Source: Monocercomonoides exilis
Taxonomy: Eukaryota > Preaxostyla > Oxymonadida > Polymastigidae
NCBI GenBank assembly: GCA_001643675.2
Contig: LSRY02000018.1
Coordinates: 1,302,001 to 1,366,000 of the forward strand
Reading direction: 5' to 3'
Length of the DNA: 64,000 nt
The position numbers were made by a program, and so were the translations under genes. Positions within the stretch are counted from its first letter, which is position 1. Each line of letters starts with the position of its first letter. Positions 43,979 through 55,039 of this stretch are shown piece after piece. The notes under the pieces were generated by a model. It did no database searches, was not told the origin of the DNA, and saw only the letters and a list, made by a program, of their open reading frames with translations.

Positions 43979-44461
43979 ATGATGGTTCTACGAATGCAAA
44001 GTTTACATTCAAACGCTCAATTCTATGATGCCAATGCTATTTTCAATCTCATGCTTAGTATTTGTGAAATGTTTTTCAGAAGAATATGATTATGATGTAG
44101 ATTTTTCACCTTTGTGTAGCTGTCCAATTGAGGCTTTTGTGATGGAAAATGAAGCTGATGAACTTTTATCGCCTCTATTGTATTAAATAGCTCTTTTTAT
44201 ATCTTTCAAAATGATTCTATTAAATTTTCATTATCAAATATTATCAGGTGTCCAACAGTAACAAGTTCTGATTCTATTAATCGTTTCACAGGAGGACTTT
44301 ATAAAGTTTGGTGATCAAAAAAATAAGTTTTTTGTTTTTTCATTGATATAATTCAGCCTTATTATAAAAGACCGAAAGTTAGTTTTTGTGGAGATCAGAA
44401 AAGTGTTGGATATTATGGATTACCAAGAAAGTATTTTTTCGCTGGACTTCCTGCTGCCTGA
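43979..44461 (+). CDS. Small four-exon protein of unknown function
   Basis: Four exons give an in-phase product of 113 residues: 43979-44057, 44080-44179, 44248-44305 and 44357-44461 (stop TGA). The product begins MMVLRMQSLHSNAQFYDANA and contains FSPLCSCPIEAFVMENEADE, SINRFTGGLYK, YYKRPKVSFCGDQKS and a distinctive GYYGLPRKYFFAGLPAA end. No family is recognised. Phases and Cys/Gly/Pro-rich composition argue for a real gene. The first intron would be only 22 nt, which is doubtful, so the 5' end may be wrong. Its start lies 10 bp from the start of the MBL-fold gene on the other strand. Confidence 0.5.
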
Positions 44462-44716
44462 GACAATATCAAAAGAATTACTGTTCATGTTGCTATTTCG
44501 TCTTTGTCCATCTTTTCAAAAAATATTGGACTTATCATAAATCAATAAAGAAAATCATTAATTTTTATAAATCGTGATCAATTTTCAATAAAATCAGGAT
44601 TTTTGTATTTTTGTTTTATTTGTTGAATTTGCAGTGTCCATGATTTTTTTTAATTAATTAAATAAACAATTTAGACCTGTGCAACACGGCATTCAACTTA
44701 TTCACTCTGTCGGTCA

Positions 44717-44718
<2 letters not shown>

Positions 44719-44778
<60 letters not shown>
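44719..44778. repeat. Uninterrupted 60-A tract
   Basis: Sixty A in a row, ending two bases before an inverted-repeat element. Length may be unreliable in the assembly. Confidence 0.95.
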
Positions 44779-44780
<2 letters not shown>

Positions 44781-44782
<2 letters not shown>

Positions 44783-45188
44783 TACAATTTGTGCATAAAA
44801 TACCGGACATCGCACAAAATACCGGACAAGATCGATTTCACAATAACCGCAAGAAGAAAAATTTTGTTTATTTTCCTCAAAACATACCTCATCAATACAA
44901 ACTCACGTGACATACAAGACTTTCTTAACAGCTTCATTTGTGCTCTAAGAAAATTATTTTCCGAATCTCAGAGTAACTCAAAATCCTTGTTCTTTGAGAT
45001 TTCAATCATTAATATTTTCTGAGCACAAATGAAGCTGTTTAAAAAGTCTTGTATGTCACGTGAGTTTGTATTGATGAGGTATGTTTTGAGAAAAATTATC
45101 AGATTTTCTCTTTAAGTGGTTATTGAGATATCGATCTTGTCCTGTATTTTGTGCAATGTCCGGTATTTAATGCGATATCTGTAATTTA
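44781..45188. mobile_element. Inverted-repeat element with ACCGGACA motif repeats
   Basis: Imperfect inverted repeats of roughly 180 bp face each other across a ~50 bp centre. The termini carry a motif like AAATACCGGACAT twice in tandem on the left (around 44797 and 44816) and twice, inverted, on the right. The arms also share TCATTTGTGCTC, AAGTCTTGTATGTCACGTGA and GATCGAT. It is non-coding, foldback/MITE-like, and lies next to the 60-A tract. No clear target-site duplication. Confidence 0.75.
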
Positions 45189-47530
45189 TTTCGCTGATTG
45201 TTTAACTAACATTGATATTTCAAGAAATGAAAAAAAAATATGAAAAAGTCAAGTGCTTTATAACAAAGAAAAACTAAAAAAATTAAAAAGTTATGTATAA
45301 TTATAATCTCAACTCTCAAAGCACTCAAAACAAAATACCAGTGCTTCAACTATCAAGTTTTTGATCTTCAAAATAAACACAAAAAACTAAAGATCTTTTC
45401 TCAAAAATTACAAAAAAATTTTTTTAATGAAATGTGGGTCATTATTTTTGAAATCATATTATTTTTCGGGGAGTTGATATTTCGAACATAATAAATTTTT
45501 TTGAAAGGAATTTTTTCACTAAAAAAGAAAAAGTTTGACAAATGTTTAAAAAAACAAATGGTCTTACCGAATCAAAAATTAAAATGTATCCAATAAGCCT
45601 ATTGTTTTTTCAATTTTTATTTATTGATATTCAAAAGGAATGTTCGAACCAAAATTTTTGAAAGAAAAAATGTGATTTCTTAAATAATCTCCCAATTATA
45701 TTGACAGATATAATACATCTATATTTTTTTGAAAAGTTCCAATTGTTTAATTTTCGAATCTCACAAAAAAATTCCATATTTTTAATCGAATATCTGTTCC
45801 AACTCACGAAACTTCAAAAAAATGGAAATAATAACATTGTCAAGATTTTGTTTTCATAACAGCAAAATTTGGTGAGTGGAAACAGAAATTTAATAGAAGT
45901 TTGAACTTTCATTTTGTTTGCAAATTAAACAAAAGGAACCAAACAAAAAAAATCGACTAATATTTTTAATGATTTTTTTTCAAACAAATATCAAAAAATG
46001 ATATCAAAATATTTCAAGAAATGAATATTGTTGCAGGGTTATTTATATTCCTTTATTTTTTTAACTGCCAAAGTGTCATAAATTATTTTTAAATTCAATT
46101 TCATAAAGAAAATAGACCTTAAAGGAATTGAGCGGGTCAATTCGAATTGATTAAGTCGAAACGTTTTTTGTTTGTTTTATTGGTTTTGACTCAATCGATT
46201 CGGTTTTCCCTCAATCTTTTTTGTGATTAAAAAATCAAAAATTTTATATCAATTTTGATCATAATTCTTGTTGTTCTTTTCTGGTTTTCGGTTTGAAAAC
46301 AGTTTGTTTTTAGTAATTATTTGATATGTTTTTTAAAGTGTTATTTTTTGTATATTTGAAAAAGGTAATTCAGTAATCATGAACAATTCATCCGATATTT
46401 TTGTTGTTGTTGTTTTTTGAAATTCCGAATTAAGAAATTAGTTTCAAATATTCTAACATGCGTATTAAGAAGCAATTATGTCACATTTATATATGGCTTT
46501 GTTATTTATGGTGTGGTTTTGTTTTTTAAGGATTTTTCGAAAAAGCAAAAAGTTTTATTTGACTTTTAGTGAACAAAGAATTAAACAAATTGTGTTTTTG
46601 TATTTTTTCATAATATTAATTGATGCGTAACCATTTCTTTGATTAGAAAGATCTCTTCACTTGTTTTGTTATGTTTGTTATCTCAATTTTGAAATTCTGT
46701 TTTTTTATTCAATTTCTTTGTGATCAAATAATTTTTTTACTTCTCATATCAACAATATTTTAACAAAAAATGAGTTCTTCATGATTTTTTTTTTGGTTTT
46801 TTGTAATTTGAACAAAAATGAAGTTCAATATTGAATTCTTGAAAAATGAAAATTTTTGAAACTAAATTTTTTTCTGTTATAAACATTTATTAATCAATGC
46901 AAATGTTATGTACTTCAATTGTGAACAAAAAAGGCAACATAAAACAAAAGTTCGATCAGGGGTTTGCAAATGATCAGAGACCCAGAATTGAATCAATCGG
47001 TATTTACTCAATCAAAACGGGTTTGAGTCTAACTTTTTGGTTTTATGGACCACTAATTGGTATTAGAATGAGCCAACGGGTATTGATTAGGCAATTTCGT
47101 TTAAGGTCTAATGAAAAATAGAGAAAAGGTGATAATCATAAGGTTAAAATCTAAAAAAATATTAAAAAAATTTTTTTATTAGAACTAATTCAAATTGAAC
47201 GAATCAGTTTTCATTGATTCTGATATTTTGCTTTGAATTGTTCTTATTTGATTTGATTTTATCAAATATTATTTGAATTGATCTTATTTCGGATCTTTTC
47301 AGAAATTATAATATCACCGTGTTGATCATCTTTTTTATTATTTTGTGCTTTTTTCGATGAAGTTTGAATATCAATTTGTGAATTAACCAGATATCTGCAT
47401 CTTTAATATATTATTTCTTCATTCACTCACTTTTTTTACAGATTCCATTTCTGATTCGGATCATGTGTTTTATAGAAGAACTCGTTCCATAGAATCAAAA
47501 AGTCTATGATCATAACAAAAAAATACTTGA
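45189..47530. other. Gene-free AT-rich interval
   Basis: No coding signal. Apart from the degraded element reported separately, I see only low-complexity A/T-rich sequence and short open frames without family features. Confidence 0.5.
45726..45945. mobile_element. Degraded relative of the 47.5 kb MITE
   Basis: The sequence resembles the element at 47533-47774 in order along its length: TTTTTGAAAAGT near the left, TGTTTAATT, CCATATTTT, AAACTTC, then GTGAGTGGAAAC and AAATTAAACA near the right. Its own ends still form an imperfect inverted repeat (AGTTCCAATTGTTTAATT against GTTCCTTTTGTTTAATT). Many substitutions make it an older copy. Limits are approximate. Confidence 0.5.
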
Positions 47531-47532
47531 TA

Positions 47533-47774
47533 TGGGTGATTCTTTTTGAAAAGTCACAAATGTTTAATTATCAAATAAATCCAAAATTTCATATTTTGCT
47601 CAAATTGATGTTAACATATACCAAACTTCGCTAATATAGAATCTATTTCTGTATAATGCTATTACAAACATTCTTAAGAAGATTTGTGAGTGGAAACCGT
47701 CATTTGAGCAAAATATGAAAATTATGATTTCTTAGAAAATTAAACATTTGCGACTTTTCAAAAAGAATCACCCA
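47533..47774. mobile_element. 242 bp MITE with TA flanks
   Basis: Terminal inverted repeats of ~40 bp start TGGGTGATTCTTTTTGAAAA on the left, matched at the right end. They are directly flanked by TA on both sides (47531-47532 and 47775-47776). An inner inverted repeat, ATTTTGCTCAAAT, is also shared. The TA flank suggests the Tc1/mariner/pogo superfamily. Because the sequence next to it is ATAT, a different boundary (for example a TGA triplet) cannot be ruled out. Confidence 0.75.
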
Positions 47775-47837
47775 TATGAATGGAGTATTCATCTATTATT
47801 GTTATTTATCGGCATTATAATTTTGCTATACATAAAA

Positions 47838-47841
<4 letters not shown>

Positions 47842-47872
<31 letters not shown>
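47842..47872. repeat. 31-T tract
   Basis: Homopolymer run of about 31 T in gene-free DNA upstream of the HARBI1-like pseudogene's 3' end. Confidence 0.9.
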
Positions 47873-47873
<1 letters not shown>

Positions 47874-48101
47874 ATAATTCTTAATGAGTTTTTCATATTG
47901 AAATGAAATATAACATGAAAGTTTAATATATTTTGATGATTATTTTTTAATATTACCAAAAAAAGGTTAAAAATCGAAAATTCAATTATTTGTCAAGAGT
48001 GAAAAAACTTTAAACAGTTTAACGAAATGAGAATCAGTGTTTGATACGTTCTCGCTTTCAAAATTCATTTCGGTATGATTTTAAATAAATGTTTTCAACA
48101 A

Positions 48102-49713
48102 TTATTTTTTTGGAGAAGAGGAAAAAAATACAGATGGTATTTGGAGATTTGATGCCGATGTTGATGAAGATGTTAAAGGAAGTGACACTGTAATTGAAGA
48201 AGTTGATGATGTCGGTTGATTTTGACTTTGTTGTTGCAGCGTATGAGATGATGTCACAGTCGATGAAAATGACAAAGGAGGTGATGGGAATGGTTGAATT
48301 GATAAGGATGGAAATGAATTTGTTGCATCCCACTGAAGAGGAAGGTGCCATGCTTGCGAATTGTTGCAAATGAGATCTTCATCGCTGTCAATGTTTCTTT
48401 CTTCATTCAAAGCTTGAATTCTTTTTTCATTTCTTATTTCCAGAACTTCTAAATTCGCTTTCTCTCTTCTTTCTTTGGAAATCGCAGCTGAAATAGTTCC
48501 TTGATCAGTATCCGATATATCTGAAATATGAAATATGGAAAATTGATAAATATAAAATGAAAAATTAACAAGTTCAAATTAAAAATAATGGAAAAAAAAG
48601 TGAAGATAATCCTCCTGTTTCTTCGAAAAATGAAGATATTGTGGGAGTCAATGTTTTTCCAGGATTAAGCCTATTCTTCATTTTCGCAAAATATCTGGCA
48701 TTTGCTATCTTTTTTGCTTCTTTTCTTTCCAAATATTTTTCTGTCATTTCATCCAAAAATCTTGTATTAGCTTCAGAATCTATTTCTGTAAGAGGGTTAT
48801 GAAGAATATGAAAATTTGTTAGACAACAAGCAACAGAAAAATAATCAGCAATTTTTTCTATCTCAAAAACCCATGGTCTGCGAAAAACTGTGAATAATGT
48901 TTTGAGTTGACCAAAAAACCGTTCAACAATCACTCTGAGTGAAGCCAACTCCGGAGTTCCGATTGGTTTTGTGATGATTGCTCCTAATTCAGGCTTAGCT
49001 CCGATATATGCAGAATCTGCGAATATTTTAGCTCCTCCAAGTTGTGTTTGAAACGTAGGATAGTGATCCTTAAATATAGAAAAATCGTGTGTTGAACCCG
49101 AATATATGGAACTGATCGTACTGGCTGTTCCAATTCGAGGATTCACTCCCACCTCCGCCTTTACGCAATAAATATGATGTTTGCCAGAAAAATATTTCTT
49201 TCCGTACTCTAACTTTCCCCCCGGACGATTGATTGGTGTGACAGTACAATCAACAATGATTCCTGCTTCTTCAAAACCAGCAATTCTGTCAGGACGAAAA
49301 GACGGAAATAAATGAGCCAGTTGATTTTTGACAATCGAAATAGTTGAATGGAGAAGGCGAATTGTCGAAGATTTTGAATCTTGTTTTGGTTGTGCAAGCA
49401 AATGTGTCAAAGTGTAAGATCCATGATGAAGGAAATTCAGAAGCAAAAAAAGCTGTTCATCAAACGAGTTGATGGATTAAGTACGACCTCTTCGTGGAAA
49501 ATCACACGGAGAAAGTAATCGAATCAGCATATCAAACTGTGCTCGTACAAATCCTGTCAGACGATAGAACCCAAAAGATGGGTCGATAAATTTTTGACAA
49601 GCAATATCGATGATTGATTTCTTTTCTTCTTCTTTAATTTTTTCAACATGATTGGGAATCGCATTTCTTTTCTCCACTTTTTTCAAAACTTCCAACAATG
49701 GAATTTGTGACAT
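48102..49713 (-). pseudogene. HARBI1/PIF-Harbinger-type transposase, copy 1 (broken)
   Basis: DDE_Tnp_4-type transposase, clearly paralogous to the intact copy at 52890-54413. The start aligns with the paralogue (MSQIPLLEVLKKVEKRN). DDE core: VDCTVTPINRPGG (first D), FADSAYIG (second D) and VERFFGQLK (E), plus SGSTHDFSIFKDHYP. Two lesions are visible. A TAA at 49476-49478 falls between RRGRT and SINSFDEQLF, where the paralogue has Lys. The intron donor equivalent to ACA|GTTTAT reads ACA|GGAGGA. The acceptor and second exon (NISDTDQGT... ending SSSPKK) are intact and open. The element's outer termini were not found. It is head-to-head with copy 2. Confidence 0.85.
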
Positions 49714-50050
49714 AATTGTTAATGACAAAAAAAGGTGACAAACAAAAATTTCCATTTTTCATGATTTTTCTTGATGATCCTTGCACCCAGAATTGTGTAT
49801 AATTGCTAAGATTCAATCAATTCAATTTAGAACAACCATAAATTGCTTTTTATGTAACTTTAATGGATTTGATTTGGCAAATACCATGTGAAGAAATAAA
49901 TATGTTTCAGTTCTATTTTTGATCATTTTTATCAATCAAAAAAAAAAATTATTTCGTATGTTTTTGAAGATTCAAAAAATTTTAAAAAATAAAAAAATGG
50001 ATGAATTTTGGAATTGGATAAAGTGATGAGAGTGAAATTTGAGATAACTA

Positions 50051-51715
50051 GTCGGGGTGGAAACCCGAGCCACTTTGATCAAAATTTTCAAATAAAGTTT
50101 TTTGATCATGATGGAGAAGGTTATACCCTCTTTGGCCAGGCTGTTGGCTACAAGTGAAATGCGTTCAATGGAAGACGATACTATCAAAGCAATATATGCC
50201 TATGACATTTAAAACTTTTCTGAGCGAGAAATTGAGGAGTGTAAATTAATATCACGTGGATCACTGCAAAGAGCTATCAAAGCGAGAAACGAAGGTAGAA
50301 AAATAAGAAAGTGCGGAAGACCGACTCTTTTTACCATTTCAGAAGAGGATGATTTTGAACAGCAAATATTGGAAGAGGTGCGCAATGGAAAAAATCCAAC
50401 AAAGAAATTCATAGAGCAAATGGTTTCAATGCATTGTTTTTATATTTTTATTTAACAATTTTTTTTATTTTGGCCAACGAGTTGTTATTGAAGAAGCGAA
50501 AAGATGATGAAGATGTAAAAAAGGTGGACAAACATTGGATTGATAGATTTTTAACCAGACATCCAAAAATTGAACTTGTCAAGCCTAAAGCTTTACCAAT
50601 TGGACGTGTGGCGCACACATGCAAAATGGTTTTGAATCCATTTTTTAATTGTTATGATTTGTATATACAGCAAATAAAACCTCTACCACTGTTGATTTTT
50701 AACATGGACGAAACATCAACATCCTTTTCCGACTCGGAGCAAGATTTTGTAGCATCATCTTCTCCTACTCCTTCATCTTTTATTGCTGAGCCATCTCTTC
50801 CATCTTCAACCACCATCGTATTTATGACTAGTGCGGATGGCTGCAGATATATTACTCCAGTTCTGATCCCATTTAAAACAATTCCCAACGAATATAGACT
50901 TGCTACAACCTCACTTGAGGTTTTTATACCAACTGCAAATGGACATCTAACTTCAAATCTATTTCTGGAATTATTTAGAAAATATTTTCTGCCGGAAATA
51001 TTGAAAAAAAAGAATCAGATTGGAGAAAATTTTCGACATGCAGCTCTTATTATGGATGGAGGAGTAGGCCATTTTCAGGAAGATATAAAGAAAGAATGCA
51101 GAGATAACTTAATTGATTTGATAAAATTACCATCTCATTCATCCCACATTCTCCAGCCAAACGATCAATTCATTTTTGCCAATATGAAGCGCGTTTTTTC
51201 AAAATCAAAGGATTGTGGCATGGTTACATCAGCATCTGCGAGAAGAGAAGCCTTTGTGAAAGTTCTGAAAAATGGAATAGCTGCAGCAAGCTATCCAGAT
51301 ACGATTATCGCATCATGGAGAGTGAGCGGAATGTGGCCAGTGAATAAAGAAGATATTCTCAAGCACATTCCAGATTCACCTCCAGAATGGGCTCAATCCG
51401 AAATTGAACCAAAAAAAGCTCCTGAAGGTGCAACTTATGGAGCAGTTTACAAAGCTTCCGATAGGCTTGAAAACCTTTTTAAATAAACAATTTTTGATCT
51501 TTGTTATTCTTCTTTATTTTTCATTATCTTTCTTTTTTTTCAATTCAATTGAATATTTTCAACATGTGCAATGAAGAAATATTGTATTTTTTTTATTATT
51601 TTGCATAAATAAAAACTCAATTTGAAAAAATTTAACAAAAAATGGAAAAAATATTTTTATAAATGAAAAGATTACTGGCTCGGGTTTCCTCCCTGGATCG
51701 GGTTTCCTCCCCGAC
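50051..51715 (+). mobile_element. Pogo-like DNA transposon with TIRs and TA duplication
   Basis: Complete element of 1,665 bp. The left end reads GTCGGGGTGGAAACCCGAGCC; the right end, reverse complemented, reads GTCGGGGAGGAAACCCGATCC and then repeats GGAAACCCGAGCCAG once more. The ends are flanked by TA at 50049-50050 and 51716-51717, the target-site duplication of the Tc1/mariner/pogo group. It encloses one transposase frame on the plus strand. Confidence 0.9.
50111..51486 (+). pseudogene. Pogo/Tigger-type (DDE_1) transposase, one stop
   Basis: Two exons in phase, 50111-50422 and 50482-51486 (59 nt intron), encode 438 codons. The N-terminal part is a helix-turn-helix region (SRGSLQRAIKARNEGRKI, KKVDKHWIDRFLTRHPKI, CENP-B/Tc5-like). 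The DDE_1 catalytic domain follows with FNMDETSTSF (first D), ALIMDGGVGHF (second D) and HSSHILQPNDQFIFANMK, where the third D appears as PND. A TAA at 50210-50212, after AIYAYDI, interrupts exon 1; the rest is open. A start after this stop would lose part of the DNA-binding region. Probably non-autonomous now but recently active, judging from its near-perfect structure. Confidence 0.85.
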
Positions 51716-51717
51716 TA

Positions 51718-52685
51718 GAACTTGATTGATTTGACTGCGTCAAGTGGCATTAGATCGGTCAACATCCAATAAGATCGATCTAATACCATTAAGATACAGT
51801 CAAATTGGATGTGACTCAGTCACATCCGATCATTTCCATTCTGGGTGTCATGATCAAAATATTTTTGTAAAAAAATTATTATTAAAATCAATAAATTTCG
51901 TTATATTTAATATCATTTTGATTGATTTTAACAATTTTTAATTCTGAATGGTTTTTTATTTTGTATGTTTTTTAAAATTATTGATATTTCACCGAAAAAC
52001 CTGGAAATTCTTATTGTTTTTGTTTGATAATGATTATTGGTGAATTATAAAAATGATATAAGTTAATTTCATTTCATTTTTCAATAATTTGAACAAGTTT
52101 CATTTGTTTTTTTCATTTCACTAATATTTTCAGAAAAAAGAAAAAATTCAAAAAAAGAAGCTTTCGAATCATATATTCTTTTTATTTTTTATTCGAAATG
52201 AAAAAATTTCAAAAAATGATTGATTAATAAACACACAACAGTTAAGAAAACACAAAAAAGTTTAATTTTTCATAAATGTTGAAAATTTACAAAAAAAATG
52301 AATATGAAAATGTAAAAAATGTATTATATTAACAATTTTATTTCGATTATTGTTGGAAAAATTTGTTGCAGAGTCGCAATGATAAATAAATCAAGTTTTA
52401 AAATTGCTGAATTAAACAAAGAAAACAACAAAAAATCAAACGAATATCAAAAAAATGTATTTTAAACAATAACATATTGAAAATTCAACGTTTATGAACT
52501 TGTAATAATAAAAATATTAATAAAACAAAAAAATGTTCGATCACAATTCGTGATCATAAAAATCACAATTTCGCCCTTGTTGAGATTGAGAGAAATTCGA
52601 TTAAAAATAGAGAAATTCGATAAACCAGACAAAAATCGATTTGACTGAGTCACATTTTCGCGACTCTGTCAAATCAATAAAGTTC
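51718..52685. mobile_element. 968 bp non-coding element with TA flanks
   Basis: The ends form an inverted repeat: GAACTTGATTGATTTGACTG on the left and GAACTTTATTGATTTGACAG on the right (reverse complement). Both are flanked by TA, at 51716-51717 and 52686-52687. The interior is A/T-rich, has small palindromes (GTGACTCAGTCAC) and no coding frame. The left TA is shared with the pogo element, so the two are exactly adjacent. Probably a mariner-type non-autonomous element. Confidence 0.6.
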
Positions 52686-52889
52686 TACTAGAACCTTTTG
52701 TGTTTTATTTGATGCATCCGCAAAAGATATATTAACACTTAATAATATCGATTGAAAACCAAATAGAATCAAACTTATTTGATTTGATTCAATAACATTC
52801 ATATTCACAAATGTTGGTTTCGTGATCATTAATAACAAAATTTCAATATTTGGTTTTGATCAAACGAAAGTTGTTCTTATTTTTTTCTG

Positions 52890-54413
52890 ATGTCACATTC
52901 AAATTTTTTGGACGTTTTGAAGAGTGTGGAGAGGAGAAATATTATTCCACAACGGAATGAATCACTTCAAAAGGAAGAAAAAATTTCCATCATCAAAAAA
53001 GCTTGTGACTTTTTTGATGATCCTGTTTCTTCTTTTTTTCGACTTACTGGATTCACAAAAGAAGAATTTGATTTTCTCATTCACATTCTTCAAATGGAAG
53101 TTCCTCATCGTCGAGGGAAACTGAAAGCAATCAACAATTTTGATGAACAGTTATTCTTGTTACTCACTTTTCTTCATCACGGTTCAACAACACTCACACT
53201 TTTATTATCCACACCTTTCTATGAAACTCAAAACGCTCTTGTCAGACTTCTTCACAGTATTGTTTCTCATATCAGAGCTCCATTAGCAGATTTGTTTTTG
53301 ACATTTCGCCCTGACAGGATTGAAGTGATGAAGGAGGTTGGAATTGTTTTGGACTGCACAATCATTCCCATCAACAGACCTGGAGGTCGATTAGACTTTG
53401 GGAAAAAGTTTTTTAGTGGGAAACATCACACATATTGTGTGAAAGCTGAGGTTGGAGTCAATCCCAAAGTTGGTACAGCAAGTACTATCAGTGCAATTCA
53501 TTCTGGCTCAACTCATGACTTTACAGTCTTTAAAGATCATTATCCTCAATTTTTGGATCGTTTGGGAGGGGCAAAAATATTGGCTGATTCGGCTTACATA
53601 GGAGCGAGACCTGATTTGGCTGCAATTATCACCAAACCAGTGGGAACACCAGAGCTAGCTACTCATCGAGTCATCGTGGAACGGTTTTTCGGTCGTCTGA
53701 AGACCCTCTTTTCAGTTTTTCGAAGACAGTGGCCATTTGAAGTTGAAAGGGTTGCTGATTATTTCTGTGTGGCTTGTTGTTTGACCAATTTTCATATATT
53801 ACGAAATCCATTGACAAGAGCAGATGGGGAAGCAAATCAGCGTATTTTGGACAACTTGTGGACGGAGCATTTACAAAAACAAAAAGCAAGACAAATAGCG
53901 AATGAGAGATATCGAATAAAATTGAAAAATAGATTGAATCCGAGCTTGTCAATTACACCCACAATAACTACTTTACACGCACAAATAGACAGTTTATTAT
54001 TCATTACTTTACCCATATTTATATTCATTATCTTTTATTTGATTTTTTTTGATAACTCTTTCAACCATTATATTTTCTCTTTTTTTTATTCAGATATTTC
54101 ACAGAATGAAAAGGAAGGCGAACTGAAAAAGAAATGTGAAGAAGAAAAGAAAGAAAAGCGAAAAATCGAAGAAAAAGAAGAAAAAGAAGAAAAAGATAGA
54201 AATGAAACGAAAAGGATTGATTTGGAAGAAAATGATAGTGACGAAGATGATAATTCTATGGCCTGGTGTTTACCAGGTCAGTGGAAATCAATCCAACATT
54301 CTTCTGCATCTTCTTCATCTCCTTTTCCTTCAACTCCACGTTCATCAGAAGCAGAAAAGGCGAAAAGAATTACACCAAGTCCTTTAAGGCTTCTTTTGGA
54401 ACAAAGAAATTAG
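52890..54413 (+). CDS. HARBI1/PIF-Harbinger-type transposase, copy 2 (intact)
   Basis: DDE endonuclease of a PIF/Harbinger-like transposon. Exons 52890-53991 and 54094-54413 join in phase (donor GTTTAT, acceptor ATTCAG) to give 473 residues. Reading through the intron is also open but would add a hydrophobic, T-rich-encoded stretch with no counterpart in copy 1. DDE triad: LDCTIIPINRPGG, LADSAYIGARP and VERFFGRLKTL. The family hallmark SGSTHDFTVFKDHYP is present. The C-terminal exon is Lys/Glu-rich and then Ser-rich, with SMAWCLPGQW matching AWHLPLQW of copy 1. The MYB-like partner protein usual for Harbinger elements was not seen nearby, nor were terminal repeats. Confidence 0.85.
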   Translation: MSHSNFLDVLKSVERRNIIPQRNESLQKEEKISIIKKACDFFDDPVSSFFRLTGFTKEEFDFLIHILQMEVPHRRGKLKAINNFDEQLFLLLTFLHHGSTTLTLLLSTPFYETQNALVRLLHSIVSHIRAPLADLFLTFRPDRIEVMKEVGIVLDCTIIPINRPGGRLDFGKKFFSGKHHTYCVKAEVGVNPKVGTASTISAIHSGSTHDFTVFKDHYPQFLDRLGGAKILADSAYIGARPDLAAIITKPVGTPELATHRVIVERFFGRLKTLFSVFRRQWPFEVERVADYFCVACCLTNFHILRNPLTRADGEANQRILDNLWTEHLQKQKARQIANERYRIKLKNRLNPSLSITPTITTLHAQIDSLLFITLPIFIFIIFYLIFFDNSFNHYIFSFFYSDISQNEKEGELKKKCEEEKKEKRKIEEKEEKEEKDRNETKRIDLEENDSDEDDNSMAWCLPGQWKSIQHSSASSSSPFPSTPRSSEAEKAKRITPSPLRLLLEQRN

Positions 54414-55039
54414 TTTTTTTTTTTTTTTTTTTTGTAATTTTTACCTATTTTTCAATCATTCACCTTTTTTTAAAAAAAAAAATAAAAGAGAATAAAAAAT
54501 ATAACTTATTGTATGTATGTCATAAAATATTTATAAAAAATATTGAAATGAAACAAAAATCGTTGTTTCCCCTTGAGTTTAATATGAAATAAACGTTGAA
54601 AAAGTATTATCAATGATCCTGATTTTAAATAAAACGTCACAGCTGTTAATAGCTCAAAACATATAAAAATAATCATAAGAATTAATATAAATGCTCAATC
54701 GCAAGGATATCATGTGAAAGAATTAAAAATAAATGCAAACCTTTTGAACTTTAAAAAAACTCAAAATTTGCTGAAAACAGATCAAAACACCATGGATTTT
54801 ATATAGATGCATAAAATATCAAAGTTTTGTGAATAATCGAAACGAAAGAATCAAATAAAAGAAGAAACAAAAAAATAACAAGATCAGTTTTTCAAACATT
54901 TCGTAATTCCTATTTTGGACCAAGTGAGATTGAGAAAGTTCCAATTTGATTGAATCAATTCCAAAAAAGGAGGTTGACATCTATGTTGTAAAATCAAATT
55001 TATTTTTTGCTCAAGATTCGAAAAACGTCTACTAAACAA
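54414..55039. other. Gene-free interval
   Basis: A 20-T run follows the transposase stop, then A-rich sequence without coding signal up to the tRNA. Confidence 0.45.

Noticed and set aside
46897-47121. 74-residue plus frame in the AT-rich interval
   Set aside because: No homology features or splice context; isolated in gene-free DNA.
48102-51486. Alternative genetic code with TAA as a sense codon, suggested by lone TAA codons in two transposases
   Set aside because: Importin-alpha ends in TAA and the MBL-fold and F-box genes in TAG; extra lesions in the Harbinger copy favour ordinary pseudogenes.
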